64,000 bases of DNA from a virus: IMG/VR virus record IMGVR_UViG_3300029911_000002, positions 62,001 through 126,000 of that record, one strand, 5' to 3'. The translations under genes and the position numbers were made by a program. The notes under the pieces are model-generated. The model searched no databases, was not told the DNA's origin, and saw nothing but the letters and a program-made list of their open reading frames with translations. Below are positions 8,718-17,520 of the stretch, in pieces; position 1 is the stretch's first letter, and each line of letters opens with the position of its first letter.

Positions 8718-8857
8718 TTTTGATTTATTATTTTTTCAATAAAATCTTTCATAGCATTTTCTATGAATAATGATTTATTAATTGATTTCTCTTTTGAAAT
8801 CTTATCAAATTCTTTTGATATTTCTTTTTCTATTGTAAATGTTTTTTGAACTTTCAT
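8714..8857 (-). CDS. Small ribbon-helix-helix-like protein
   Basis: 47 aa from the ATG at 8857; a longer reading from 8896 adds a promoter-like region and is unlikely. QKTFTIEKEISKEFDKISKEKSINKSLFIENAMKDFI looks like one strand plus two helices, as in Arc/MetJ repressors. The overlap with the endonuclease start suggests it could regulate that gene; this is inference. Confidence 0.6.
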   Translation of the reverse strand: MKVQKTFTIEKEISKEFDKISKEKSINKSLFIENAMKDFIEKIINQK

Positions 8858-8904
8858 ATATTGTTTTATCTGTATATATAAATATAATAAAGTCAAAAAC
8901 AGGC

Positions 8905-8940
8905 AAAAAAAAAGACTACAGATATTTCTGTAGTCTTTTT
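8905..8940 (-). terminator. Terminator
   Basis: GACTACAGA/TCTGTAGTC hairpin followed on the minus strand by a T-run, downstream of the gene at 8959. Confidence 0.8.
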
Positions 8941-8958
8941 AAATAAATAATAAGTTTA

Positions 8959-9315
8959 TTATATTTTAGATATTTTATTTAATTCGTTTAATTTGAATTT
9001 TCTTTCTAATTGTTTAGGAATTTCATATTTGAATTCGTAACCTTGACTTCTCAAATAATCTATTGCTATTAAAGGAGATATACTTTCAGTTATCATTCCG
9101 CCCCAATTGCCATTGTTTCTATGTAAGTTAATAATACCATTATAATATATTGTGATATAAGAATCATTCACATTATTATATGCAGTTGATGTTGTATTAA
9201 TTTGAACTGCTAATCCATAATTCCATTCACCTGCAAGATAATCAATAAATGGCTCACCGTACATTTCGCATATTATTTCAACTTCTTCTTTGGTTATATT
9301 TTTTAAATCTTTCAT
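8959..9315 (-). CDS. Hypothetical protein
   Basis: 118 aa. KNITKEEVEIICEMYGEPF, a strand-rich middle with GNWGGMI, and the tail IPKQLERKFKLNELNKISKI. The middle resembles small phage proteins of unknown function. First of the pair by ATGA overlap with the membrane protein at 9312. Confidence 0.6.
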   Translation of the reverse strand: MKDLKNITKEEVEIICEMYGEPFIDYLAGEWNYGLAVQINTTSTAYNNVNDSYITIYYNGIINLHRNNGNWGGMITESISPLIAIDYLRSQGYEFKYEIPKQLERKFKLNELNKISKI

Positions 9316-9503
9316 TTTTTAGGTTTTTTATTTTTTATTATTAATTCAACTATATAAAAAAAACTTACAATTATTATAATATCAAATGTTAAGCAGAATC
9401 TCCACCATTCAAAAGAATATGCTTTTATATTTATAAAAATAGCAATTTTACTTATAATCATGCCTATAATAATGCTAAAAATATACATTGTTTTATTTTT
9501 CAT
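9312..9503 (-). CDS. Small membrane protein
   Basis: 63 aa with two hydrophobic segments (about residues 6-25 and 33-55) and a lysine-rich C-terminus (KNKKPKK), giving a short inner-membrane hairpin. Function unknown. Confidence 0.6.
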   Translation of the reverse strand: MKNKTMYIFSIIIGMIISKIAIFINIKAYSFEWWRFCLTFDIIIIVSFFYIVELIIKNKKPKK

Positions 9504-9762
9504 AACTATTTTTTAATTTTAAATAAATTTGATAATATTCTTCTTCTGAAATTTTATCAATTTCATTATTTATCAATTTAGAATCTTTAGGTTCAGATAT
9601 TACGTTATCACGTTCAATTTGTTTTTCCTCATATTTCTTCAATTTTACTTGAATTGCATCATGTTCATTTTTTTGTTTAAGACGTCTTTTTTCATGATAA
9701 TCTATTGAATTAATCAAATGATTATATAATTTAGTTTCTTTATATCTTAAAAATCTATTCAT
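9493..9762 (-). CDS. Basic coiled-coil-like small protein
   Basis: 89 aa from the ATG at 9762; upstream codons in frame are hydrophobic and run through a promoter, so they are excluded. Charged helices (EKRRLKQKNEHDAIQVKLKKYEEKQ) suggest a coiled coil. Overlaps the membrane protein gene by 11 nt. Confidence 0.6.
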   Translation of the reverse strand: MNRFLRYKETKLYNHLINSIDYHEKRRLKQKNEHDAIQVKLKKYEEKQIERDNVISEPKDSKLINNEIDKISEEEYYQIYLKLKNSYEK

Positions 9763-9787
9763 ATTATTAGTATTTAAAGTTAATGTG

Positions 9788-9795
9788 CAAAGATA
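9788..9795 (-). promoter_or_regulatory. Bacteroidota-type promoter (-7 element)
   Basis: TATCTTTG on the minus strand 26 nt before the ATG at 9762. Confidence 0.6.
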
Positions 9796-9995
9796 CAAAT
9801 AAAAATTGAATATAATATAAAAATTAATAATATTTAATATAATAGGACAGCAATAAAAATATATATAATAATGTCGCACTTAAAGTGACGAGGTTCATTT
9901 TTTGGGTTATGTTAGTTTAGAGTCATTATGACTTTGGAATTGTTGAAAAGCAATGAATGAATTAGCAAACTAAAAATAAAAAAAATAAAAAAATT

Positions 9996-10883
9996 ATGAC
10001 AAACAACAAACTGTTGGACAGGAACCCTTCTGTTCAAATTTCTAGCAAAAGAAACGAATTGAAAATTTATCAAGGTAACATTATTTACTTAAATAATGGT
10101 GATAACTTTGAACTTAATTTTTTCAATCCAACAAATGAAAAAATTGGAGTTAGTATCGAATTTAACGGAATCAAAAAAGGAGATTCTTATTTAATTTTAA
10201 ATCCTGGTCAAAATGTATTTTTAGATCGGTTTTTAGATGAACAACGTAAAATGTTATTTGAAACTTATAACATTGATGGTAATAATAAAGAAGCGTTAGA
10301 AGCGATTGAAAAAAATGGATTAATTACCTTTAATTTCTATAAAGAATATTGGAGAAGTAATAATACTAATGAAGTAAATGTAAATTATGAATTTCCACCT
10401 AAGCCTTATAATTATAATAATCTTAATAACACTGGAACATATTATGGAAATTATTTTGGAAATTCTTCAATAACATCATTAACTGGAAATTCTATAAGTT
10501 TTTCTGGATTTTTTGATACTAATAATTCTAATTCTAAATATAATTCAGATACTAGTTGTGTTTATACTCAAAGTTGCAATTCATTAAATAATAATATATT
10601 TAATTCATCAAGTAATATTGGAGGATCAACATTTACATCTAGTTTAAATATTAATTCTATTGAAACTGGTAGAGTTGAAAAAGGAGAATTATCAGATCAA
10701 AAATTAAAAAATGTAAACGTCGAATTTTCAAATACATCATTCTATTCAATATCTTATAAACTTATGCCTTATTCTTCTAAATCTCAGAGTATCAATGAGA
10801 TACGTGAATATTGTAATGAGTGCGGATATCGTTTAAGAAAAAGTTCTTGGAAATTCTGTCCGAAATGCGGAACTAAAATTTAA
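9996..10883 (+). CDS. Protein with beta-sandwich-like N-terminus and C-terminal zinc ribbon
   Basis: 295 aa. Residues ~1-130 (FELNFFNPTNEKIGVSIEFNG, LNPGQNVFLDRFLDE, LITFNFYKEYW) match a pattern I know from phage hypothetical proteins. A low-complexity Asn/Ser region follows, and the C-terminus CNECGYRLRK...FCPKCGTKI is a CxxC-CxxC zinc ribbon. Paired with the von Willebrand A gene 8 nt downstream. Role unknown; perhaps an adaptor in a complex with that protein. Confidence 0.65.
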   Translation: MTNNKLLDRNPSVQISSKRNELKIYQGNIIYLNNGDNFELNFFNPTNEKIGVSIEFNGIKKGDSYLILNPGQNVFLDRFLDEQRKMLFETYNIDGNNKEALEAIEKNGLITFNFYKEYWRSNNTNEVNVNYEFPPKPYNYNNLNNTGTYYGNYFGNSSITSLTGNSISFSGFFDTNNSNSKYNSDTSCVYTQSCNSLNNNIFNSSSNIGGSTFTSSLNINSIETGRVEKGELSDQKLKNVNVEFSNTSFYSISYKLMPYSSKSQSINEIREYCNECGYRLRKSSWKFCPKCGTKI

Positions 10884-10891
10884 TTTATAAT

Positions 10892-11500
10892 ATGAATAAG
10901 GTAGATATAGTTTGCATATTGGATATGTCTGGCTCAATGGGGTCGATAATAGTAAAAGCGAGAGAAGGATTTAACAAATTCTTAACGGAACAAAAGGAAA
11001 ATGGAAATAAAATAAATTTTTCATTGATGTTTTTTGATACAAGTTTTTATATGCCATATAAAAACGTTGACATTAAAGAAGTAAATGAACTTAATGAAAA
11101 CACTTATTATGCTAATGGTGGTACTAGTTTATATGATGCGTTAGGATTTGCTTCAGATAATTATATAAAGCAACTAGGATCAACTAAAAAAAGTAAAAGA
11201 AGTGATAAAACATTATTTGTTATATTAACAGACGGAGAAGAAAATTCTTCTACTATATATAGTCGTGATATGATTAAATTAATGGTGACAGATATGAGAG
11301 AAAATTTAAATATTGAATTTATTTATTTAGGTGCAAATCAAGATTCATGTTTTGTCGCAGAATCAATGGGAATGAGTAGAAGCAATTCATTTAATTATGA
11401 TGCTACGAATGACGGAATAATAGTAGCATATTCAAATATTTCTGCTGCAACGACTTATTATACCGAAAATAATGTAAAGGATAATCTTTTCCAAAAATAA
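10892..11500 (+). CDS. von Willebrand factor A domain protein
   Basis: 202 aa, a single vWA domain. The metal-ion-dependent adhesion site is intact: DMSGSMG at residues 11-17, the Thr in NGGTSLYDALG, and the Asp in LTDGEEN. Intracellular vWA proteins of this TerY-like kind usually scaffold protein complexes. The neighbour with a zinc ribbon is a natural partner. Terminator follows at 11541. Confidence 0.88.
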   Translation: MNKVDIVCILDMSGSMGSIIVKAREGFNKFLTEQKENGNKINFSLMFFDTSFYMPYKNVDIKEVNELNENTYYANGGTSLYDALGFASDNYIKQLGSTKKSKRSDKTLFVILTDGEENSSTIYSRDMIKLMVTDMRENLNIEFIYLGANQDSCFVAESMGMSRSNSFNYDATNDGIIVAYSNISAATTYYTENNVKDNLFQK

Positions 11501-11540
11501 AGATAAAATAGTGAGATTTAATGAACCTTAAATAACAAAA

Positions 11541-11567
11541 AAGAGAATCAATTGATTCTCTTTTTTT
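11541..11567. terminator. Bidirectional terminator
   Basis: GAGAATCA/TGATTCTC hairpin with flanking A- and T-runs between convergent genes. Confidence 0.8.
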
Positions 11568-11976
11568 ATAAATTAAATTTTAATGCATTTAGATAAATTT
11601 CGTAATTTTCTTTTGATATATCATTTATAATATTATCTATTTCTGTGATTTTTATTCTACCTAATTCTGAATATTTATCCATTATATATTTTATAAATTT
11701 TGATATTTTTTCTATTTCTGAATCTATCCATCCTGGATTATCTAGTATAGTATTAATATCAAACAAAAAATAATCATTATTTGTGGATAATCTTAAATTT
11801 AAAAAATAATTTCTTTGTATATCATTTTTATTATAACTAAACGCATAATCACAATTATATTCATATGAATAAATAATTTCATTTTGATTTTTATTTATAA
11901 AATTATGTATATAATAAGCGAGTTCTTGAATTTTCTCTTTACTATTTGATTTTTCAAACTTTTTAATATATTTCAA
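11566..11976 (-). CDS. KFN-family protein with TTG start
   Basis: 136 aa, KYIKKFEKS at the N-terminus and NALKFNL at the end. The first codon is TTG where all relatives have ATG; the upstream junction is also eroded (the preceding gene ends KIKFK). Core similar to the proteins at 20674 and 21427 (strand-rich, FLFDINTIL, then a helix before the tail). Confidence 0.65.
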   Translation of the reverse strand: MKYIKKFEKSNSKEKIQELAYYIHNFINKNQNEIIYSYEYNCDYAFSYNKNDIQRNYFLNLRLSTNNDYFLFDINTILDNPGWIDSEIEKISKFIKYIMDKYSELGRIKITEIDNIINDISKENYEIYLNALKFNL

Positions 11977-11977
11977 T

Positions 11978-12223
11978 TTATTTAAATTTTATTTTTCCTT
12001 TTGCATTGGTTTTTTTATCTATTTCTTCTTCATCGATCCATATTTTAACTATTTCTTGAGTTTTAATATTAAATGCTTCAATATAATAATCTGGTGATTT
12101 TAACTCATCATTTACATCTAAAATATGTACTAAATTTTCAACTTTCAAATTATTCTCAATCAACTTAACGAAATCTCCTTTCTTATATTTAGGATTTTTT
12201 TCTATGTATTTAGCATTTTTCAT
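11978..12223 (-). CDS. KFN-related small protein with eroded termini
   Basis: 81 aa. MKNAKYIEKN start; core KGDFVKLIENN...HILDVNDE...KTQEIVKIWIDEEEID parallels the genes at 12777 and 18347. It ends KGKIKFK, which looks like a KFNL terminus altered by a small indel. Confidence 0.6.
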   Translation of the reverse strand: MKNAKYIEKNPKYKKGDFVKLIENNLKVENLVHILDVNDELKSPDYYIEAFNIKTQEIVKIWIDEEEIDKKTNAKGKIKFK

Positions 12224-12247
12224 AAGATATTATTTTTTTAAAATATG

Positions 12248-12772
12248 TTATAAATTAAATTTATTTACTGTTTTATCAAATTCTATTTTCTTTTTATATT
12301 CATCTACATTAAAAGTTTTATATTTATCATTTGAATGATGATATATATTACCATCATCTCCTATTTCAGCATCTACATTTCCTAAAACATCACATAATTT
12401 AGTAATGATTGTTAAGTTTTCACTATCATTTATTCTTTCAAAAAATCCAGATCCATGTCCATTTCTTGTCAACCATAAATCATTACCAATTTGGTCATCT
12501 GTCATATCTTCAAAAACATCTCCTGCTGAATTAATAAACCATTCAACTTCTTTTACAATCTCATCTTTAGAATTTTCATCGATATCATATATATTTTTTC
12601 CTTCCCATGGATCATAATCTGTTTCATGACCTTCTTCAGTCCAAATTAATGCTGTTATATAGCTATCAACAGCAGTATCTATATCGTAATCATTTTCAAA
12701 TTCATTAATATCATGATATTCTTCGAAATCTTCATCATCGTCAAATTCTTCAAATATTTTTAAATGTTTCAT
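12248..12772 (-). CDS. KFN-family protein with phage LTRNGHG domain
   Basis: 174 aa, very acidic. MKHLKIFEEFDDDED, then DSYITALIWTEEGHE, DLWLTRNGHGSGFFER and VDAEIGDDGNIYHH. The LTRNGHGxGFxxR and GDDG-Y pair is a pattern I recognise from a widespread phage protein family of unknown function. Ends VNKFNL, so a known phage domain has been placed between the shared termini. Confidence 0.75.
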   Translation of the reverse strand: MKHLKIFEEFDDDEDFEEYHDINEFENDYDIDTAVDSYITALIWTEEGHETDYDPWEGKNIYDIDENSKDEIVKEVEWFINSAGDVFEDMTDDQIGNDLWLTRNGHGSGFFERINDSENLTIITKLCDVLGNVDAEIGDDGNIYHHSNDKYKTFNVDEYKKKIEFDKTVNKFNL

Positions 12773-12776
12773 AGTT

Positions 12777-13139
12777 TTACATATTAAATTTGTTTGCTGT
12801 TAATAATAGTTCAAGTTCTTCAATTTCACTTGAAGTTAAATCTCTATCAATCTCACTTTCACCTATCCAAAATTCTTTTAATTCTCTTGTCTTTTTATGA
12901 ATAGATATTACTTTATATCTTGGCTCATACATATCATCATCATTTTCATCAAAATCTGTATCGTTAACTTCAATAATTTTAACAAATGGACCTACAACAT
13001 TCAATTCACTTTCAGAATCATCTAATTTTACATAATCTTCTAATTTTACATAATCTCCTACATGTTGAGATGTATAATGTCCTACTGGTGATAATTCGTC
13101 ATCATCGTCAAATTCTTCAAATATTTTTAAGTGTTTCAT
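12777..13139 (-). CDS. KFN-family protein
   Basis: 120 aa, acidic. MKHLKIFEEFDDDDE shares its first 12 residues with the preceding gene; VGDYVKLEDYVKLDD contains a short internal duplication; core related to 11978 and 18347 (VISIHKKTRELKEFWIGESEID). Ends ANKFNM. Confidence 0.7.
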   Translation of the reverse strand: MKHLKIFEEFDDDDELSPVGHYTSQHVGDYVKLEDYVKLDDSESELNVVGPFVKIIEVNDTDFDENDDDMYEPRYKVISIHKKTRELKEFWIGESEIDRDLTSSEIEELELLLTANKFNM

Positions 13140-13144
13140 AATTT

Positions 13145-14527
13145 TTACATATTAAATTTATCTACATTTACAATATAACTATATTCATTTATAATTTCAG
13201 GATTCAATATATTTGATTTCATTATTAATTTATAATTTTCATTATCATTTTCAATTAAGTATTTTTGAAATTCATAAGTTTTAAACCATTCTAATATTTT
13301 TCCATTATATAATTTAGCAATTTCTAATAAATTTATATGCTTTCTATAATATTTAAACCAAATATCATAGTCATAATCATAAAATGCATATTTTTTTTCC
13401 ATTTTTTTAAACATTTCTAAATTATCTGTTTTAATCCAAATCGGAAATATATCATCAGGACTGTCTACATATTTACTAACTACATCATCAATAGAGTTTT
13501 TTAAATTATCAAAATTAAGATGACTATAACTATCTTCATATTCAATAGTTTCATATCTTAAGTCATCAGAATCATATATATTAGATAAAAATTCTTTAAT
13601 AGTTTTAACATTTAATTTATATTTTATCATATACTTAATCATAGTTTTATACTCAAAAACCAATTCTATCTGATATTTTTTTGTGTCACTATCATGATTA
13701 GTATTATCATTAATATTAAAAGGCATTTTTTCTAATGCTTTCTTTGCTGCTATTTCTACTGCACGTTCATGAGCCATTGAAATTTCACTTTCAAATGTTT
13801 CTAAATCATCAGTTAAATCTAAATATTTAAATAAGTCTGCTATTTTACCTTGTTCTGTAGGATCTATATTATCGTCAAAATAAAATAACTTGGATAATTC
13901 TATAATTTTATCATTAGTTTCTTTTTTTGTATAATTACCCAAATAATCTAATTCTTCTTTATCAACATAGAATTCATAATTATTATTATCTCGAGTTAAT
14001 TGTAAAATAGAACTTATAGAACCATTTTCGATATCAAGTAAATTTTCAAGAACCTCAATATTAATAATTAAAGTGAATCCTTTCTCATCATATGAAAATT
14101 CTTTTTCATATGGATAATGATAATTTTTTTCTGAATTTATTATTGCTTCATCTTCATCGAATCCAATATATTTGTTGATATCTTCTGGTTTAAATTTCTT
14201 TGATGATAATACTTTTATTAAATTTGGTATATTATCTATATTATCTTCAACATCAGAACTTTCTGTTATTGGATTATTTTTTAAATATGCAACTTGTTTA
14301 GTTTGTTTAAATGTTAAGTCACTAAGTTTTTTAACTTTAATATTTATTTCATTATTTAATTCTGCTTGTGTTTTTCTATCTTTTTCGTTTTGAACTCTCT
14401 TTCTAAGTTTTTTGAGACTATCTTGCATATATGCAATCTTATCTGCAATGTTATCATCAATTTTGAAAGGTTTTTCGTTATTTATTTTGATTGGAGTAAA
14501 ATATTCATAATTTTTAATATATCTCAT
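13145..14527 (-). CDS. Large KFN-family protein
   Basis: 460 aa, the longest member. MRYIKNYEYF start, a coiled-coil-like segment at residues ~28-75 (KIAYMQDSLKKLRKRVQNEKD), acidic strand-rich middle, and VDKFNM at the end. No known domain recognised. Confidence 0.65.
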   Translation of the reverse strand: MRYIKNYEYFTPIKINNEKPFKIDDNIADKIAYMQDSLKKLRKRVQNEKDRKTQAELNNEINIKVKKLSDLTFKQTKQVAYLKNNPITESSDVEDNIDNIPNLIKVLSSKKFKPEDINKYIGFDEDEAIINSEKNYHYPYEKEFSYDEKGFTLIINIEVLENLLDIENGSISSILQLTRDNNNYEFYVDKEELDYLGNYTKKETNDKIIELSKLFYFDDNIDPTEQGKIADLFKYLDLTDDLETFESEISMAHERAVEIAAKKALEKMPFNINDNTNHDSDTKKYQIELVFEYKTMIKYMIKYKLNVKTIKEFLSNIYDSDDLRYETIEYEDSYSHLNFDNLKNSIDDVVSKYVDSPDDIFPIWIKTDNLEMFKKMEKKYAFYDYDYDIWFKYYRKHINLLEIAKLYNGKILEWFKTYEFQKYLIENDNENYKLIMKSNILNPEIINEYSYIVNVDKFNM

Positions 14528-14545
14528 AATAATATATATAATTTT

Positions 14546-14995
14546 TTATAGATTAAATTTTTTTGCACTTATTTTAATTAAAAGGTTATTAATATATTCT
14601 TTTAATTCTATCATATCGTCTGAGGTTTTAATTGTAAAATCTCTAAATATAACATCAGGATTATATTTTTGAAATTTATTTTTATACCAATTCAATTGTA
14701 ATTTACTCAATATATCATCTCTATTATAATCATCCGATAACGGAATTATATGTTCCATACTATTATAGTTATATGGTAATAAATTAATATCATCAACATG
14801 ATTTAATATTATAAAAAAATATATATCATTAGTAAATAATTCAAATTTTATTTTTTTTGAATTTAAAAAATTAATAATATATGGTATTTTTTCAAAAAAT
14901 TTATCACTAATAATTACTCCTGGTAATTTACCATATTCTCCTCCAACTTTAATATCGGACGGTTCTATTACTTTATAACTTTCTAAATATTTCAT
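14546..14995 (-). CDS. KFN-family protein
   Basis: 149 aa. MKYLESYKVI to SAKKFNL. The middle mixes strands and helices (KLPGVIISDKFFEKIPYIINFL). Preceded on the minus strand by a TTTTTTATATATAA tract. Confidence 0.65.
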   Translation of the reverse strand: MKYLESYKVIEPSDIKVGGEYGKLPGVIISDKFFEKIPYIINFLNSKKIKFELFTNDIYFFIILNHVDDINLLPYNYNSMEHIIPLSDDYNRDDILSKLQLNWYKNKFQKYNPDVIFRDFTIKTSDDMIELKEYINNLLIKISAKKFNL

Positions 14996-15044
14996 ATATA
15001 AACTTTATTTTATTATATTATTATATATAAAAAATATAAAATCA

Positions 15045-15076
15045 TTTGTGGGTATGCAAATTAATTTATATATTTG
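15045..15076 (+). promoter_or_regulatory. Bacteroidota-type promoter with both boxes
   Basis: TTTG at 15045-15048, 20 nt, then TATATTTG at 15069-15076, a good match to the TTTG/TAnnTTTG pair. The gene at 15099 starts 22 nt downstream. Confidence 0.65.
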
Positions 15077-15098
15077 CTTAAATAAAAATAAAATAAAA

Positions 15099-15374
15099 AT
15101 GGCTAAGAAAAAAGATTCATATGTCTGTTCAGAGTGTTTAAATGAATTTCCTTCAAAGGAAATTTTTGCTGCATTAGTGCCCAATAGAGAGTATTATACA
15201 AATTATTGTAAAAAATGTTTAATTGATTTAGAAATTGATAAATGTAAAGCATATACAAGTAGTACATTCAAAGGTCCTTATATTTTAGTTAAAGATATTG
15301 GCAGTGAAAAAAAAGTAACGAAAAAGAAAACAACAACGAAAAAAACTACTAAAAAGATTATTAAAGAAAAATAA
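15099..15374 (+). CDS. Small zinc-finger protein with basic tail
   Basis: 91 aa from the ATG at 15099; an earlier GTG-type reading would start inside the promoter. CSECLNEF and CKKCLID form a four-cysteine site; the last 25 residues are almost all Lys and Thr, fit for nucleic-acid binding. Confidence 0.7.
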   Translation: MAKKKDSYVCSECLNEFPSKEIFAALVPNREYYTNYCKKCLIDLEIDKCKAYTSSTFKGPYILVKDIGSEKKVTKKKTTTKKTTKKIIKEK

Positions 15375-15382
15375 TTATTTTT

Positions 15383-15808
15383 ATGAAAGATAATAAAGAG
15401 AAAATAAAAAAATTACGAAAATATTATTGGGATAATTGTAGTCATGCATCAAGAGAAGAGTGGTCAAATGAAGAAAATGATTTAAAAAATGATATATCTT
15501 CAATATTTGGCAAATTTGATGTCACGGAAGAAAATATTAGTGATGATGAAATAGATAATTTAAAAAACTTAATAGATAATTGTGCTATAGAAGTTAAAAA
15601 AAGCAAAATAAATAGTTATTTAAAATATTTAGATGAAAAAATTATATGGAGATGTGAATCACCATATAACATTATTGAAAAAGAAAAAATTCAAACAAAA
15701 TTTGATTATTTTTATAATTTAGATTATGATAAGATAGAAGAATCAGAATTGGATGATTTTTATGATTTAATTCAAAATTTTATGTGGAGTAAAAATGAAA
15801 AGAATTAA
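15383..15808 (+). CDS. Hypothetical helical acidic protein
   Basis: 141 aa, charged, with DVTEENISDDEIDNLKNLID. Its end overlaps the start of gmhA by 14 nt. No domain recognised. Confidence 0.55.
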   Translation: MKDNKEKIKKLRKYYWDNCSHASREEWSNEENDLKNDISSIFGKFDVTEENISDDEIDNLKNLIDNCAIEVKKSKINSYLKYLDEKIIWRCESPYNIIEKEKIQTKFDYFYNLDYDKIEESELDDFYDLIQNFMWSKNEKN

Positions 15809-16370
15809 AAATATAATAAGAGAATCAATAAATGTAAAAGAATTAATTTATTCTGATGATACTTTAATTAAAACAATAGAAGATATTACTAATTTGATGA
15901 TTAAGTGCTTTAAAAATGACGGTAAAGTTCTTTTATGTGGAAATGGTGGAAGTGCTGCTGATGCTCAGCACATTGCTGCAGAATTATCAGGTAGATTTTA
16001 TATAGATAGAGATCCATTATTTGCTGAAGCATTACATGTAAATACATCATATTTGACTGCTGTTGCAAACGATTATTCCTTTGATAATATATATTCAAGA
16101 TTAATAAAAGGAATGGGTAGAAAAAATGATATTCTAATTGCAATCTCAACCTCAGGTAACTCTAATAATGTTTTTAATGCTTGTTATGAAGCTAATAAAT
16201 TAGGAATGATAACTATTGCATTAACAGGTAAAGATGGTGGAAAACTCAAAGGAATAAGTAATTACACAATTAATGTTCCATCTGATAATACACCAAGAAT
16301 ACAAGAATCTCATATTATGATTGGACATATCATATGTGAAATGGTAGAAGAAATAATGTTTAAAAAATAA
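15795..16370 (+). CDS. gmhA: Phosphoheptose isomerase (SIS domain)
   Basis: 191 aa, the usual length for GmhA. GNGGSAADAQHIAAEL (residues ~51-66) is the signature of D-sedoheptulose-7-phosphate isomerase; STSGNSNNV is the second phosphosugar loop; TPRIQESHIMIGHIICE carries the conserved Gln, Glu and His. It would make D-glycero-heptose 7-phosphate, the first step to ADP-heptose. No other step of the pathway is nearby, so it probably tops up a host LPS or sugar route. Confidence 0.93.
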   Translation: MKRIKNIIRESINVKELIYSDDTLIKTIEDITNLMIKCFKNDGKVLLCGNGGSAADAQHIAAELSGRFYIDRDPLFAEALHVNTSYLTAVANDYSFDNIYSRLIKGMGRKNDILIAISTSGNSNNVFNACYEANKLGMITIALTGKDGGKLKGISNYTINVPSDNTPRIQESHIMIGHIICEMVEEIMFKK

Positions 16371-16379
16371 TAAAATCAA

Positions 16380-16778
16380 ATGAAAATACGAAATGGATTT
16401 GTAAGTAACTCATCATCAAGCAGTTTTGTAGTAATTAAAGATTCTTTAACTAATAAACAAAAAGAAATGATTTATGATTATCAAAGTTATGTTGAGTTTT
16501 TTAAAACTATTGATGAAATATGTATAGATAAATTCGAATATTGTGATACTGATCCATGGAGAATAGTTGATTATAATGATTTTATATTTGGTGAAACTTC
16601 AATGGATAATTTTAGTATGCAAGATTTTTTAGATTATATAAAAGTTGATCCAGATTCAATTAATTGGAACGAAGGATATAATGACGAGCCATATCAAAGT
16701 CAATTAGATTTTATAACTGAGTCAAAAAAAAAGTTTCGTAAAAAAAAACTTATTAAATTAAAATATAAAAAATATTAA
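16380..16778 (+). CDS. Protein with FVSNSSSSSF N-terminal motif
   Basis: 132 aa. MKIRNGFVSNSSSSSFVV is a conserved N-terminal motif known from many bacterial and phage proteins of unknown function. The remainder is acidic (DYQSYVEFF, DPWRIVDYNDFIFGET) and ends in a lysine-rich tail. The next gene is a paralogue. Confidence 0.7.
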   Translation: MKIRNGFVSNSSSSSFVVIKDSLTNKQKEMIYDYQSYVEFFKTIDEICIDKFEYCDTDPWRIVDYNDFIFGETSMDNFSMQDFLDYIKVDPDSINWNEGYNDEPYQSQLDFITESKKKFRKKKLIKLKYKKY

Positions 16779-16783
16779 AATAG

Positions 16784-17260
16784 ATGAAAATTGAACCAAG
16801 TAGTTTTGTAGTTTCAAAAAAAGCGTTAAGTAAGAGACAAAAAGATATGATTATTAATTATGTTGATTGGATAAATATATTTATAACAAATGAAGATGAT
16901 ATTGATAAATTTAAAAATTATGAACCAAAATCTTGGAATATAACAGAATATAATGATTTAATATTTGGTGAAACATCTAAATATATATTTGATATGATTG
17001 AATATTTAAAATATATAAGTGTTGATAGTAATTATATAATGTTTGATGACGGATGTACTGAACCAAGTGAAAATCAACTTGAATTTATTAGTAATATTAA
17101 ACAAGTAATTAAAAGTTCTGAAATTGAAAAAAATGAAAACATAAAAAAAGATTTTAAAACATCAGTAAATAGTTTAGATTTTAGTAAATCAAAACCTAGT
17201 ATTAATGGCATAATTTTTAATCAATCTAAGTCAAAAAGGCACGAAAAAAAGAAAAAATGA
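16784..17260 (+). CDS. Paralogue of the FVSNSSSSSF protein with a deleted motif
   Basis: 158 aa. SSFVVSKKALSKRQKDMIINYVDW...NITEYNDLIFGET aligns with the preceding protein, but RNGFVSNSSS is missing. It has an extra lysine-rich C-terminal region. Overlaps the next gene by ATGA. Confidence 0.65.
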   Translation: MKIEPSSFVVSKKALSKRQKDMIINYVDWINIFITNEDDIDKFKNYEPKSWNITEYNDLIFGETSKYIFDMIEYLKYISVDSNYIMFDDGCTEPSENQLEFISNIKQVIKSSEIEKNENIKKDFKTSVNSLDFSKSKPSINGIIFNQSKSKRHEKKKK

Positions 17261-17520
17261 GTCAAAAATTTTTAAAATATAATTTTAATGAGGTTGATAA
17301 TTCATCAAATCTACATAAGTATATTGATAAATATAATAGTTTAGTACTTTATATTTTCAAATCTAGTTGGGAAAAATATTATATTTGTGTAGAAGAATGG
17401 GGTGATGAAGAAAAATCAGAATTAAAATGCTTAACAGTAAAAGATATTAATAAAATTTATGGAATAAATAATTTTTTAAGAAAGGAAAAAATAAATGAAA
17501 TTAATGAAAGCTCATTGTAA
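17257..17520 (+). CDS. Small hypothetical protein
   Basis: 87 aa, hydrophilic with a strand pair SLVLYIFKSSWEKYYICVEEW. No family recognised. Overlaps the following gene by 17 nt. Confidence 0.55.
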   Translation: MSQKFLKYNFNEVDNSSNLHKYIDKYNSLVLYIFKSSWEKYYICVEEWGDEEKSELKCLTVKDINKIYGINNFLRKEKINEINESSL

